From NCBI GenBank assembly GCA_004794785.1, contig SJOL01008583.1, forward strand, positions 206,692-270,691: 64,000 nucleotides of DNA, read 5' to 3'. The notes under the pieces are model-generated. The model saw nothing but the letters and a program-made list of their open reading frames with translations. It was not told the origin of the DNA and did not search any database. Source of the stretch: Opisthorchis felineus. Its lineage: Eukaryota > Platyhelminthes > Trematoda > Opisthorchiida > Opisthorchiidae. Position numbers and translations under genes: made by a program. This document shows positions 46,084 through 57,250 of this stretch, piece after piece (the stretch's first letter is position 1; each line of letters begins with the position of its first letter).

Positions 46084-49000
46084 CTGGCTAGCATGAAAAG
46101 ACAGGTTCGATGTTATCGCAAGCAAAATCCGTCTTATTCTGCACCAGCAAGCAGTATTTATGTGTATCGACTTTCAGACAACTTACTTGGAGTCGACCAG
46201 TTCAGTTAGTGGTGCGATGCAGTCCGGATAGTCGTACTTCGTAGAATTCATCCTCTGTGTGACCGAATGCATGGACAAGGGAGCGAGTTTCGCTTCGGAA
46301 GCAATCCTTGTAAGAAATGCTTGTGCCTGAAACCCAAAATAGCGGTCATACTGATTAGTAAGAATAAACTGCGCATATGGAGGAGCAAATGGTGGGTCGG
46401 TTACGACTCGTCTTTCTCTTATGAACATTTGTTAACGTTGCAAGACACCTACCGTTGAATAACGGTACAGTTGGAAGAATTTTGCGGTATGGGACTTTCC
46501 TGCGCGTTCTTCCTGAGGATGGCAACAATTCTACCGCTACGTCAGACAGCAGAAAAATCAATGTTTCGTAATGAAATAGCAACCACTTCTGGCCTCTGGA
46601 GAGGTTCCCCATGCTGCTGCCAAACATATCTCGGGGTAGAAGAGGTTTGTAAATGTCTGTTAGTAGTCATTCTCATACTGTGACAAAATCTGATAAAAAA
46701 TATCTACGGAAAATTGAGATTCGTTTGCCAAGTACAGAATGTGTAAGAGATGGTGCTCTCCAACTGTTCATCTCAAGGGTGGAGATCCCTGTTGAGAATC
46801 AGATAAACTCACCACCAGTTTCGCTCTGGTCAGGGCTCATCGGGCAGGCGTAATCACCGAAATTTGTGAGGATCACTCTTCAATTTGAATAGCGACTGGG
46901 TCGTAGGTTTCTGAGCTCGTGTGTATGCATAGTTGCTAGAACTGTGGACTCGTTGAGGACCCTCGTATTTAACACAGTAGCGGTATTCTGCAGTATAATG
47001 TATCTAACAAGGACAACGTCGAGATTCCATTGTAAAGGCGTTCAGCAAATTCTGGTTTGGACATTGCACGAAGTCTGCCGTTCGAGCTGAGTTTTGATTT
47101 CCACAGACTCCGGAGACCATGTCTGCCAGATGAGTCCCAAACGAAAAAGTGGTGATGGGATGTCTACAAGGTTTGTGCAATCTCAAACTGCCCACAACCA
47201 GAACTAAATGGAACTTATTGAACATCTTCACAATAGAACTACACCGTATGATGAACAGCATCACAATTGTACCGAATACGAGGAACTCTCTTCAGTTCCA
47301 GTGTGCACAAGTGCTCAAACATGTTCATATCCTCCAAAGGTCCTTTCTCGTGGAACGGATACCAAATGGGCAATAAATCTTATGAACCGTGTATTAAGCC
47401 TGCGGATTATTTAACCCTGTATAGAAACCACAAGTCAGGGATGTGGACGTCCACCATGTGCCCGTCCGTAGTGTGTTCCATTTCCTCTGAATATTCACTG
47501 AGCTGATTTTAAAGCGAAAGATCCACAGTACTGTTTTTGACACGCTGTTCCACTCACTAGAATACTATCGCCAAGCGGGTTATACCAGATTTCGGACCGC
47601 GGCTGGTTCACCAAATGACGTGACGTACAGTTATTCTGGTGTGCAACTTCCTGATGTCGAGCTGTTCTTTGCATTCTTGAGACAGATCGTGATGTTCTTG
47701 TGGCAGAACGATGAAGGGCCTTTGGCCTCCTTACCACAGCTCACGAGTGGATAGTATATGTAAAAATAGCCGAAATTTCCAAAGAAACCCAAGTAACCGC
47801 ATTCCGGCCAGACCTGCGTTGTCAAAGGTCAAAGATACATTGTGAACAATGCACACAATGTTTCCAATCTGTCGGGTGAGTAGTATTCATTCCTTCTCCG
47901 TAGACTGTGCTAAAGACACTTTTCTGCTCAGGGTGGATAAGTGTAAGAATTTATCTTGAGCCTCACTCAGGTGCAGTAAAACTGGGCGGTTCAATAAGTC
48001 ACAATGAGGTGATTGAATCGATGCTACCAATAATGGGAATGCGAGCACGCAACGCAGGATCTCTGGCCCAATGTGGTTCATTCCCTAAGTCGTAAAGACG
48101 ACAGAAGGATGAATTTAGTTATATGTTTTCTCGTATTACTGTTCAGTTCGTTATCGATTATGCAATGTTTCAAACTACTCTGCTTGAATCTCATTCGTTG
48201 ATCCAAAATTGTGTTACATGAAATCAATACATCATCAATGGTATGATACCTACCGAACCCGAAGGGAAGTGACATAGGGCATACCGGTGAAAATTCAACT
48301 ATTTCAGTACAAAAGTGCAGCCAAGCTATCGCAGAAATTAAGTCGAGTTCTTGCAGCACTTGACACTTCTGAAGTCACGCGCATTCCTTCGCAAAACATT
48401 GTAACAGTCGCCGCTTTAGAGTACACCTGTGTGAAATCACTTTTCAGCCAGCATTTTCTGCATGAAAGTCAAAGCTGACAACAGAAAAAAGGCGACTTTG
48501 CGTAGTGTGTGACTGATGACGCAGTAAACTTATAGGGTTCGTGTACACGTACATTCTCCAGCTTTGTTAGTAAGGGGGACAAACAGGTCAAATTTAACTA
48601 GACGAGTTCAAGATCATGAAACATCTTCATGAAAGACAGTAACACACTTATGAAGGCTGTTTTGTAACTTGAATTATACAACTCACTTGCTGAGGATTCA
48701 GGACTGATGGATCTAGCCATGTGGTTACATCATCGTCTGTAGTCAGAACAACCTACGAAGAGGCATTATGGATTTCAACAGGGGGACCAACAGGCATTCG
48801 GTGGTGAACATCTGCCACAATACCGACACTGTCGGCTGTTATGACAGAGTAGGAAAATAGCTGGTAGACGCGGCATCTTGAAGATTACGGTCGTAAAGAA
48901 CCTACTCGTTTTTGTTCATGAAACGCGAACACTCCAGCCATCATGAGTAACTTTTTCGGATCTGGAGCGAAATTGTCATGAATGAATACTGCTTACCACT

Positions 49001-52000
49001 TGGATATATGTAATAGGGCTGTTTACGTCCATCAGTCGTCTTCCACTCGTAGAATCTACAAGAAAACAATGCTTGAAGAAAGAGGACAAAAGAGGTGATT
49101 GCAGTACCTGTAAAACTGAACCTACGCCATGTCATATTGTTTTATTGTTCTTTTCATTCTGTGATCTACATGGTTATTAACGCACATGGGTAGGTGCCCC
49201 GGTGTGTAAAATTTGAACCTATCTTAGATTATGTAGACCTATGGGGCGGTTTCTTGGTTGGAACTATTTCTCTGAAGTAGCTCTTTGAACACCCAACGAA
49301 GATGGTGCACAGAGAAAAACACTATAGATATCTCGAAAGACGCACGAATTGCCAAAACCGGGAAAACTCGTGATCAGGGACAACTATCGCATGTGGTTGA
49401 TTACGGCTTAAACGACAACCTTGTGTCTCTTTATCGAACGCACGAGGACCGTCTGCCAAAGGTCTGTTAGTGCTTTATTAAACAATGTTTTTTCTAGACG
49501 ATAACTGACGCAATGAGGCTAAATGTGGATCAACGGAAATCCGACGGTACACACGTGAACAGAATGTTACTGGGTTGCAAATACCTACCCTTGGGCCAAC
49601 ACCACGCATCTCTTGCCTTGTCGCATTGAGCTTCCATAGCTCGGTTTTTGGAGTAGTGACTCGATGCGTGCATTAGAGGTGGCAAAACTGGCCGAAGATT
49701 CTTTTGGAGCGAATGAGGGAACCAAACCCCAGTGCATCGGCTGTATGGCAACAATGGATTCAGCTCCGACAAATTTTCCAAGGACTAACACGGGTCTGAA
49801 AAGGGGGCATTTGTCAAGAAACCATCGTGACATTCTTTTACATCAGGAAGACGAAAGTAGGCTGCCTAGCCTGAATGGTAACCACAACAAATTCTGACTA
49901 GTTTGCAATCTACGCATCTCCCTAAAATACCAAGTTGGGCAACATAGTTTAGTTAAAATTACCCTTTTCAGACAGGCAGAACCCAAAGACCAAGTCTTAA
50001 ACTGGTGTGCATCCAAAAAAGCCATCCATACTGACTTGAAACAATATTCCATAAGGGGACAGGTCGAGATCAGGAATGCTACCAGGCTTCATTAATCGAC
50101 GGTCGGAAAACTCTCACTTCAGGAGGTAAGCTAAGCTCAGTGGTGGCCGGTATTCACAATACTATTGGAGCCCGTGTTGCTCCGGTGTCTGAATCCTCTC
50201 TTGCCGAAGTCTCAAAGTGATAAGAAAATCGAGGTAGCCCAGAGAAGACAGCTTCCAGCGGAAAACTCGTGAAGGGTTGTCAGTCCCTTTTTAGAGCTTC
50301 CATGCGATTCACCAAACGGGTGTTTCCATGACGCTTTACCAGGTCATAACCAGTAAACTGCTGGGCATCCGTTTTTCCCACACATAGATTCTTTAGTATT
50401 ACGAATGCAAACACTCAACTCGTTTGGCTACAAAGGCATGGCGGCCAGGTGCGCAACAGCCTCGTTTCCGCTAGCTCGTGGTTAGACTGATGACAGTCGA
50501 CCCCAGTGTGGTTGATTTGAATGAAAACAATTCATCAACCCTCGTATAGGGTTCAGGAGATAGTCTTCTCATACAGATGCTTGCCTTCTGGCATCGGTCT
50601 AACGGCAGGGGGGGCGAAAATGAGGACTACAAGGTTCCTTTGTTCGTCTTTGTGTCTCACTACACGGGGCTAATAACTGTTGTAGTTTGAGTTTTCTCTG
50701 GAAGTTCAGGGTGAGCAGCTAGAGGATTGGGTGATGCACTCACCCGTACTCTATTCAAATAAGTCTGTAGCGTGGAAGACAATGTTTGAAATGACATACT
50801 CTACCAAAGGGGCAAATTCGCCTCTACCCCCACCCGAACCTCTGCAGTATGGTCAATGACGGGAGAGCACACAGGGTTTAAAAACCCAGGCCCTCAAACC
50901 ACCAACTTAATAAACCTGAAAATCACCTATCATTCTGACGGCATTTTTGTCAGTGTCCCTCTCCAAGTTAGAGATGCACCTTTTTCCGGGAACTCGATTT
51001 TAGGCTTCGTTCCTCTGATATTTTTGGTACTGCACATAACTGAAGAAGATGCTCGAAGATGCCTGAGTATCTCGATTCCAGTCCAAGATGACCACCGAAT
51101 TGAACCTCAGCAGCGCTAAGTCTGCCTACTTGTGCATTCATATCTCCGGACGCTGCAACAATATCCGAGCTCCCAGGCCGCCGCAACAAAGCACTCAAAG
51201 CGTCGCAAAAACTGTTTTTGAGAGCATCAGAGCCACAGTCTGTTGGGGCATGAGCATGTGCAACGAACAGGCAGCGATTATCGGTGCGTTTACGGGATAT
51301 TCTCACAGACGTCGCCAAACGAACCACACACAGGCGGCTATCAAAAGGCAACCATTAAATCAGAGACCATTCGGCTCGGCGGCTTAGAACGATGCCAACC
51401 CCGGAAGAGCAGGCCACAGTAGCTTCTGGATCACCATATGTGCGCACCCAGGTGGAAGAGGAAACCGGTGGGAAGGTCAGTTCAACAACAGTACTTGGAT
51501 CTTGAATCCTCGTTTCAGGGAGACAGCAGACATTACTTGAAGGCGAGTCCACCATACGTGTGACAACAGCCTGTTGTCCGGCTTGTATCAGATAGCGAAC
51601 GCCAAACTCTGCTAGATGAGCTGAGCGTCGAGGTTCGAAGACTTACTTCTAAGTGTCCGCGGTTGTGGCGGCTGAGTTAATCGTAGATACTGCAGCTAAA
51701 GGCAGTAGGCCGCGAACGGATCTGTCGGTCCTTAAGAATGGGTCTACGGATGTGAAGTTGGCAACGGAGTGAGGACGGGGAGAAGATATACCAGGAGAAA
51801 GAGGAAGAAAGGAGGGTCATTAGTCGTCGCCGACCTGCTGTATGCAGCAAGTCAGGCGAGCCGGCTGATGGCTGATGACGGCGGATGTGGCATGTAAATG
51901 TCCGTACGTGGGCTGGGATACCACCAGGTCCCTCAGGCCTAGACAGGATGACGATTAGGGTCAAAGGCCCAACCGCAATGCAGCAGTGGCTGGCATAAGA

Positions 52001-53744
52001 TTATCGGAACAACCTATACTTTTAAGCACCAAGTCGTCGCACATGGTCCACGCCCCAACCTTCAGGAGGGGGATACTGTATTGGTCAAACCATTAATAAT
52101 AATCGCTCAGCTGTAACACCCTTTCAGTGCCTAGCTGCCATACCACCAGAAAGAAGCACGAGGGCTGGGATACTGCCAGGTTGCCCAAGCCTAGACAGGA
52201 GAAGTCGAGAGGCAGAAGTCGGGTTCGAACCACGGACTTTCCGGTCAGTAAATTCGCGCTCTAACCACTTGGGCCATCTTGCCCCAAACCATTACCCACT
52301 GACCAACCTGGTATCACGGGCTCTGTGAATGTCACACATTCCCCAGTATAGCTCAGTGGGTTAAGTAGGTGGAGAAACCGTGACGCCATGGCAAGGTCAA
52401 GCTGCTTGCCGGATAAATGGGTGGACACCGGCTTAACTTTCTTCAGTCCACCAAACGAGCACCCGGTCTCAACTACTTGATCAAGGTCAACTGGCAATGG
52501 AAAACATAGTCAAATTGAGGGGAATAAAAAGGGCATTACTCTTTTGGGACTCAAGAGTCGGTCTGAAAGAATTTTGCCCGAAATCGAATTAGTCCATCCT
52601 CAATGCCAGTCATACTTTCTATGGGTAAATTGTAACCGAGAGTTACAGGTCCATCTTAAGTGTGCTTTTTATTTCACTCGCAGATATCATAATGCCTTGC
52701 GTGAGCAAGGGAAAATAAGGACATTCACGTGACTCGAGGACGTGAATGACTCTACCGAAGTGGTGTATGTGTGCATGACGATAAAGACCAGTAAAAACGA
52801 ATTCTGTGTATACTGGGATCCCCACGTGCACCGACAAGAAATTCAAAAAGGATGGTCGGGGCTAGCGGATTTCAAGATTTCAATAAGCCTACCTTCGGTT
52901 TGGAAAGTTGCAACTTCTGGCAGAGAAAAACTAGCGACACGCATCGACGAACTAGGCAATCTGTTGTCCTTTAGATCCGATAAACAAACTGGGTTTACGA
53001 TATTCCCACAGAATAACACCGGCTCACCTAAAAGAAGACCTTGTTGCTGTTACCCCACAATATATTGGTGGTTGGAAAAAAGCTAAAGATTGAGCATTCC
53101 GTTTTGCTAATTAGTTCATGCCTGGGATATTACAGAATGAGGTGAACTTGGCAGATATATCATTAAAAACTGATGAGAAGCATAACCCGGCAATGCATTT
53201 CTGCTTTAAAAGGCAAAAGTTCCTGCATTACTCCAACAGAAATTTATTCCCATTATCGATTGGGAAAGTATTCTTCGCAGTTCGTACCACGTACGGTTCG
53301 TTAAGCATTACGGGTATCCGTGTCTTATTGCCGGAAAACAGAAACCGGGAATCCCATGGGTTGCACAATCTACGTACCAATCTACGTCCATTTTGACGGG
53401 GTGTTTTCATTATTATTTTGGTACATCCTTCACAATTACTGCACCAAGATATGCTTCGTGAATGGGACGCACATCAAGATGGTAGAAGCATGATACTATG
53501 CCGTTTTTCGGTGGAGATAAGGAAAGAAGAACAAATCTTACTTACGTAAAAGAACCGGGGGCCAAGTTGTACGAAGGGACGTACTTGTGTCCACTCCGTT
53601 TGTCATCCCACCTCGGCACAAGAGGCTTGTTGGAACTGCTCGGGTTAAGGGTGCATCTTTGGCAAATAGTGTCCTTATCAAGTGCACTGTAGTTTGGTTG
53701 TAGAACTATATCGAAAAAACATACCAGGCTGTTCGTCCACACAT
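45654..53744 (-). CDS. HMCES: HMCES / SRAP-domain protein (abasic-site crosslink sensor), multi-exon span
   Basis: Nine exons join in phase to 1188 nt, i.e. 395 residues plus stop. SRAP proteins form a covalent link through Cys2 to abasic sites in single-stranded DNA and shield them during replication. The signature start MCGRTAC is split by a 38-nt intron. [55 protein letters not shown] and HHRMP follow in SRAP order. The catalytic-site residues Cys2, Asn95, Glu126 and His181 are present. After the SRAP core (to about residue 250) there is a 143-residue tail without known motifs; the total compares with about 354 residues in human HMCES. The last coding exon lies convergent to the SOWAH-like gene. 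Exons: 53725-53744, 53546-53686, 49589-49795, 48997-49055, 48906-48961, 48792-48860, 48687-48752, 46187-46326, 45654-46083. Confidence 0.93.
46187..46326 (-). CDS. HMCES: HMCES exon 8, end of SRAP domain
   Basis: Acceptor TTTTGGGTTTCAG, donor CTCCAA|GTAAGT, phase 0 to 2. It reads [40 protein letters not shown] and TELVDS. The final strand 'V..(M/V)N.....PDCIAPL' corresponds to the VNNSRNN.PECLAPV end of the vertebrate domain. Confidence 0.88.
46327..48686. other. HMCES intron 7 (2.4 kb), unusually open on both strands
   Basis: Several medium open frames appear on both strands, such as 47495-47737 (-), 47208-47414 (+) and a + strand stretch at about 47510-47752. None has a motif I recognise. 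No known repeat is seen. They may be chance, an unrecognised mobile element or a nested gene. Confidence 0.35.
48687..48752 (-). CDS. HMCES: HMCES exon 7
   Basis: 66 nt, phase 0 at both ends; acceptor CCTCTTCGTAG, donor CAGCAA|GTGAGT. It encodes [20 protein letters not shown] plus QQ, matching the 'AIL...E.VSKWLD' helix that follows HHRMP in HMCES. Confidence 0.88.
48792..48860 (-). CDS. HMCES: HMCES exon 6 with the catalytic histidine
   Basis: 69 nt, phase 0 at both ends. It reads [20 protein letters not shown] then RMP; the second His of HHRMP (His181) is the SRAP active-site His. The donor is CCT|GTTGGT, a weak but GT-type site. Reading on past it gives 13 extra residues and a stop, whereas splicing 39 nt restores the family sequence. 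Confidence 0.9.
48906..48961 (-). CDS. HMCES: HMCES exon 5
   Basis: 56 nt, phase 1 to 0, between introns of 35 and 45 nt. It reads (D)[18 protein letters not shown], the 'L.TMAGIFD.W' strand of SRAP. Compared with vertebrates the loop after MAGVF is shorter. Confidence 0.9.
48997..49055 (-). CDS. HMCES: HMCES exon 4 with the catalytic glutamate
   Basis: 59 nt, phase 2 to 1; acceptor GTTTTCTTGTAG, donor CAAGTG|GTAAGC. It reads [19 protein letters not shown] after the shared glycine. Glu126 in GFYEW is part of the SRAP active site. Confidence 0.93.
49056..49588. other. HMCES intron 3
   Basis: 533 nt. A 61-codon frame at 49285-49470 (+) has no recognised motif. No repeat was identified. Confidence 0.4.
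49589..49795 (-). CDS. HMCES: HMCES exon 3, SRAP core
   Basis: 207 nt, phase 2 at both ends; acceptor TGCCCCCTTTTCAG, donor CAAGG|GTAGGT. It reads [46 protein letters not shown] and [17 protein letters not shown] and SNAR.E (Asn95) are SRAP hallmarks that contact the abasic-site DNA. Confidence 0.95.
49796..50990. other. HMCES intron 2, proximal unassigned part
   Basis: No gene or repeat family recognised in this 1.2 kb on either strand. Confidence 0.4.
50990..51965 (-). mobile_element. RTE-A LINE fragment: 5' region and endonuclease
   Basis: The 5' region (about 51965-51640) is related to 29.15-29.45 kb. The endonuclease runs from about 51640 to 51000: [32 protein letters not shown], a short frame break, then [48 protein letters not shown] and [12 protein letters not shown]. 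The catalytic Glu (ETRIQD) and the D and N of GDMNAQ are present. The copy ends abruptly before the RT. It lies in HMCES intron 2 in the same orientation. Confidence 0.8.
52105..52285 (-). mobile_element. tRNA-derived SINE, copy 6
   Basis: Full-length in reverse. The + strand reads AATCGCTCAGCTGTAACACC at one end, CTAGACAGGAGAAGTCGAG inside, GGGTTCGAACC (box B reversed) and CTAACCACTTGGGCCATCTT (box A reversed) at the other. It is inserted in HMCES intron 2. Confidence 0.88.
52286..53545. other. HMCES intron 2, distal part
   Basis: Some frames are open here, for example a - strand stretch at about 52895-53050 reading [20 protein letters not shown], and 53118-53396 (+). They match no family I know and the flanking HMCES exons join without them. 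Nothing else was recognised. Confidence 0.4.
53546..53686 (-). CDS. HMCES: HMCES exon 2
   Basis: 141 nt, phase 2 at both ends; acceptor CCAAACTACAG, donor TTTTAC|GTAAGT. It reads [34 protein letters not shown] and YNLAPGSF. 'Y.PSYN.AP' is the conserved SRAP strand before PVL. Confidence 0.93.
53725..53744 (-). CDS. HMCES: HMCES exon 1 with start codon and nucleophile Cys2
   Basis: The coding part is 20 nt: ATG TGT GGA CGA ACA GCC TG, i.e. MCGRTA plus two bases of Cys7. After initiator Met removal Cys2 becomes the N-terminal nucleophile. The following intron (53687-53724) is only 38 nt. An upstream in-frame ORF of hydrophobic sequence (from 53859) is read only if this intron is ignored, and I treat it as 5' untranslated. 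Confidence 0.93.
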
Positions 53745-53869
53745 TTGGATATAACGGCGCTGTACACTCAGTATAACTGAAAAACAAATAGAAGGCTACG
53801 GTCATCACCGTCAGAGACAGCAATATTAGTGTTGACACTGAGTACTCACTACCGAGCAACCATAAAGTG

Positions 53870-54480
53870 CATTGAATTATATTTAAAGCCCTAAACTAGA
53901 AATAACAGAAGAGTGGATGAGGGAGGAACCTGAAGTCAGCTTGCCACATGCATTCCGAGGTCTCTACACACTCAAGTGCTCAATCAAACGATATGGAAAG
54001 GAACTGACAGCACAAACACCACTAACATCGATCAACAGCCAAGTGCAGCGGGAGTACGGGGACGCCATCCTGGAAGGCAGACTATATCAACAGCACCTAA
54101 ACTCTTCAGAATCTCTTTTACATCCCTCCACCAAGTTCATCTCGCAGTTTGGACCATCCTGAAGGATACACGGAAAACAACACTCGTCTCGGTAGACGAC
54201 GATTTGGCATGCGTAACACACGGCCAAGCCACCGCAGTTGGTAGTAACCGATGCTTGTTGCGGCTGAAGTACCTGCTGCACAACCAACTACCCGTTTTCT
54301 GATTGCTCCGTTACGGATCCATTGACGCATCCGACAACAGCAACACTTTAGAAAAATAGATGGTCAAAAACCTGAAGACGCCTCAGATGATCCGCCCACA
54401 GAGACCATGTTTCACAACCATACATCAGCATAATCACAGTTGACATCAGTGTTCAACGCCGATGTTTCAATGTCGTACAA
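53870..54480 (-). mobile_element. RTE-A LINE, C-terminal domain and 3' UTR
   Basis: The - strand reads MYGCETWSLWADHLRRLQVF-like sequence near 54400. RNGAIRKRVVGCAAGTS, QLRWLGRVLRMPNRRLP and RRVLFSVYPSGWSK follow, then the family 3' tail near 53950-53870. The end of the tail comes within about 130 bases of the HMCES start codon, so it may overlap the HMCES promoter or 5' UTR. Confidence 0.7.
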
Positions 54481-55340
54481 CTATGATTTATTTGAAAGCC
54501 TTATGGTGACAAAACAATAAAATTGCACGGGAAATGAACTTAGTGCTAGCTTACTACAATCATTCCAAGGTGCCTACACCTCCAGACAGTCATTCAAGCA
54601 AACTGGATAGAAAGTGACAACAATTGACATCCATTGGCATATGTTCTCTCAAGCGCCACCGAGCTTCGGATGATCTCCCACTCGCATTGTTCAAAGATGG
54701 GAATGAAATCCTCAGTCAGCGCTTGTCTGATCTATTTGCCTGCATTTGGGAAAAGCGGACTGTCCCAGACAACGAGAGAGTCGGTGATAGTGCTCATTTT
54801 CAAAAAAAGGCGCTTGGAATGGGTGCGGCAACCACAGGGGGATCAGCTTAACCCCGGTTATAACGAGACTGCTGGCGTCACATGCGCTTCGACTTATGGT
54901 GGCTCGTGAAACACTGACTCGAGAGCAGAAAACAGGATTCCGGCGTGGTAGGGGTTGCGTTGACCGAATCTTCACACTCCGTCAGGTGCTAGAACAACGC
55001 CATGCATAAAAACGATCCACAATTTTAGTATTCTTGGATTTCCAAGTCGCATTCGACTGAATGCGTTCTCCTTGACATGTTTGCCCGTCAAGAAATACGC
55101 GGAAAGTCTTGAACAGCGTCTCCAACCAGGCAGTGGGGATCATGCGACGCCCATCCTGGAAGGCGAGTAGCACGGACAACACCCAAACGTTTCGTAATCT
55201 CCTTCATACTTCTCTTCCAGGTCAAGGGTTGGCCACATTTCTGTTTCCACCACTCTGAACTAGGTATGGAAAACAGCACTCTCTTTCGCAAACAATGGTT
55301 CGGCACATGCATTACATGGCCTAACCAACCCAGCCTCTGT
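54480..55340. mobile_element. Scrambled RTE-A fragments in both orientations
   Basis: 54480-54620 is a 3' UTR piece on the - strand. 54624-55075 is RT on the + strand (CSLKRHRASDDLPLALFKDG, RLSDLFACIWEKRTVPDNE, frame-shifted thereafter). 55060-55330 is a C-terminal piece on the - strand (RKRVLFSIPSSEWWKQKCGQ, KSMKEITKRLGVVRATRLPGW). The mosaic suggests nested insertions or an inversion. Confidence 0.65.
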
Positions 55341-55429
55341 TGCTGGACACATTCTTCAATGCAAGTCCGCGTTGCACAGCCAAAAACTCGATTTCTAATT
55401 CAATTCAATTTCAATTTATCAGCTATAAA

Positions 55430-57200
55430 CCGTGTACCATAGGCACATTGCTTCCAGCTGCTACAGTTTCGATCACCGGAAAACGGGGTGGTGCGGGACA
55501 TACAGCCAAGCCTTGCAGGGCGATGGCATGTTCAGTTAGTTCGGGAACTGAACACTGATGCACGAGCGCCGCGGACTGTGCGATCGGGCCACTTCTACAA
55601 GTATCATTAACTATTGGTGAGTTGAGTCCCGGCGTCCCCATCCAGGGAGGCGGCAGCTGCCGAACCGACTCAGTTAACTGGTTAGCGTTTTCATACTTCG
55701 TTGCCAGGTTACACAGTGTGCACCTCTCGGCCGCTTCCATTCAACACGGCTGGACGAAAAGAGCCCTGTGAGGCAGACGGTCGTCTTGCATGCGAAGTAC
55801 ATGTCCTATAAGGCGTGAGTAATTCATCTATCGCGGCAGAGTTTCTTCTTCCTAGGACCATTCAGCATACGTCATCATTACTAATCTGATGTTCCCATTA
55901 AGCCCGACCAGTGCTTTGGAGACACCAATGGTCAAACAATCTTCCGTATGTCCTCTGAACATAGATGCCACCTTTCTGATCCAAAAAATGGTATGGATCA
56001 AACTGCCGCAGTGTAAACTCTGCTCCTGACAAACCAACTGACGTCACGTAGACGCCATAGGTGTCGGAGGTTGGCAAAAGCTGACCTGGCCTTCCCGATC
56101 AGGGAAGTAATCTCATCTCAAGTCAGTCCATCAGAATTTATACAACTGCCCACGTATATAAAGTTATCTACAACGTCGATTGGCTCGTCTGTAAGCATGA
56201 GGTCTGGGTTTGATCCGACCCAGTCTTGTAGCAGCATCTTACACTTTGCAGGTGTAAAGCCCATGGCAAAACGTGGGGCAGTATTATTTAGGTTATATGA
56301 AATGGTTCGTATTTTTGAAGGATCTGAACCAAGGAAAGCAATATCGTCCGCATACTCAATGTCTGTGAGGAAACGTCTCGGGAGCATTTCGAACCCCCCC
56401 CCCCCAAGTTTCAGAGGCAGGCAGAGGAACTTCAGCAGCATATCAACAACAAAGTTGAAGTGGAAGAGTGAGAGAGGACAGCTTTGTCTAACACCAATGA
56501 ACGTGGTAAACTCAGGCAAAAGCTTCCCGTATACTCGTACGCGCCCACTGGAGTTCGCAAATAGTGCCCTCATAAGGGGTATAAATTTGGAAAGGGCACC
56601 TTTGATCGCCAGAAACTGCCACTGTTCCTGACGATCGACAGAATCAAAAGCAGCTTTCAAATCAAGAAAAACGACCAACGTGGGACGTCCGAATGAGTGG
56701 AGCTGTTCGGGAATTTGTCTCAAGGTAAAGATATGGTCGATGCATCCTCGACCCGGACGAAACCCAGCTTGATACTCACGAATCATTCTCTCCCGATAAC
56801 CGATCATCCTACGCAAAATAATGCCAGAGAGCACGGATACCAAGCTGATACCTTGATAGTTTTCACATGACGTTCTTGCGCCCTTTTTGAAAGCTGGGAT
56901 GACGTTCGAGGAGCTCCATTCGGCTGGTATTCTGTTTTCGTTCCAAATCTGCAGTACGGTCGTCAGACTGTTCACCAGGGTCTCGCCACCTTCTTTGAAG
57001 AGCGCGAGGTGCAGACCATTGGGACCAGGTGCCTTGTCGCGTTTCAGGATTGATATCCGACGCTGGATTTCTGATGCTGACGGCGGACAGGTGTTGACGT
57101 TCCATTTAAGCCCACCGGATTATTCCAGCGGTTGTGTTGAAGGAGACCAGCTGAACTGCTGTACTGAAGTGTTCAACCAGTCGCTCAAGACGACGACTTT
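55430..57200 (-). mobile_element. RTE-B LINE copy with well-preserved RT
   Basis: It extends from the linker (SILKRDKAPGPNGLHLALFK near 57020, out of frame) through a long RT frame to the C-terminal RQLPPPWMGTPG segment near 55640. The 5' UTR and endonuclease are missing. A C12 run near 56396-56407 falls inside the RT coding sequence and encodes Gly-Gly-Gly-Gly. Confidence 0.85.
56118..56975 (-). CDS. RTE-B reverse transcriptase, 285-codon open frame
   Basis: It would copy the element RNA at a nicked target site. In order: [74 protein letters not shown] with the first catalytic Asp, GRVRVYGKLLPEFTTFIGV, RQSCPLS and the catalytic EYADDIAFLGSD. It ends DVVDNFIYVGSCINSDG. All RT core motifs are intact, yet the endonuclease and a start are absent and the GGGG tract sits on a poly-C run that could be misread. 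Probably a recently silenced copy. Confidence 0.85.
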   Translation of the reverse strand: MNSLTTVLQIWNENRIPAEWSSSNVIPAFKKGARTSCENYQGISLVSVLSGIILRRMIGYRERMIREYQAGFRPGRGCIDHIFTLRQIPEQLHSFGRPTLVVFLDLKAAFDSVDRQEQWQFLAIKGALSKFIPLMRALFANSSGRVRVYGKLLPEFTTFIGVRQSCPLSLFHFNFVVDMLLKFLCLPLKLGGGGFEMLPRRFLTDIEYADDIAFLGSDPSKIRTISYNLNNTAPRFAMGFTPAKCKMLLQDWVGSNPDLMLTDEPIDVVDNFIYVGSCINSDGLT

Positions 57201-57250
57201 GTGAGTGAATTACGGTTCCGTCATTATCAAATATCGTTTCACTGGCGCTA

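Noticed and set aside
47510..47752. A + strand coding exon ([15 protein letters not shown]...)
   Set aside because: It lies in an HMCES intron on the other strand, matches no family and has no convincing donor. Not enough support.
52895..53050. An extra HMCES exon ([14 protein letters not shown]...)
   Set aside because: HMCES exons 2 and 3 already join in phase with continuous family sequence (PGSFT-PVLVL), leaving no place for it.
53546..53859. Type II membrane protein starting at 53859 (-) with a hydrophobic N-terminus
   Set aside because: The frame only exists by reading through a 38-nt intron. Splicing at 53724/53687 gives the exact MCGRTAC start of SRAP proteins.
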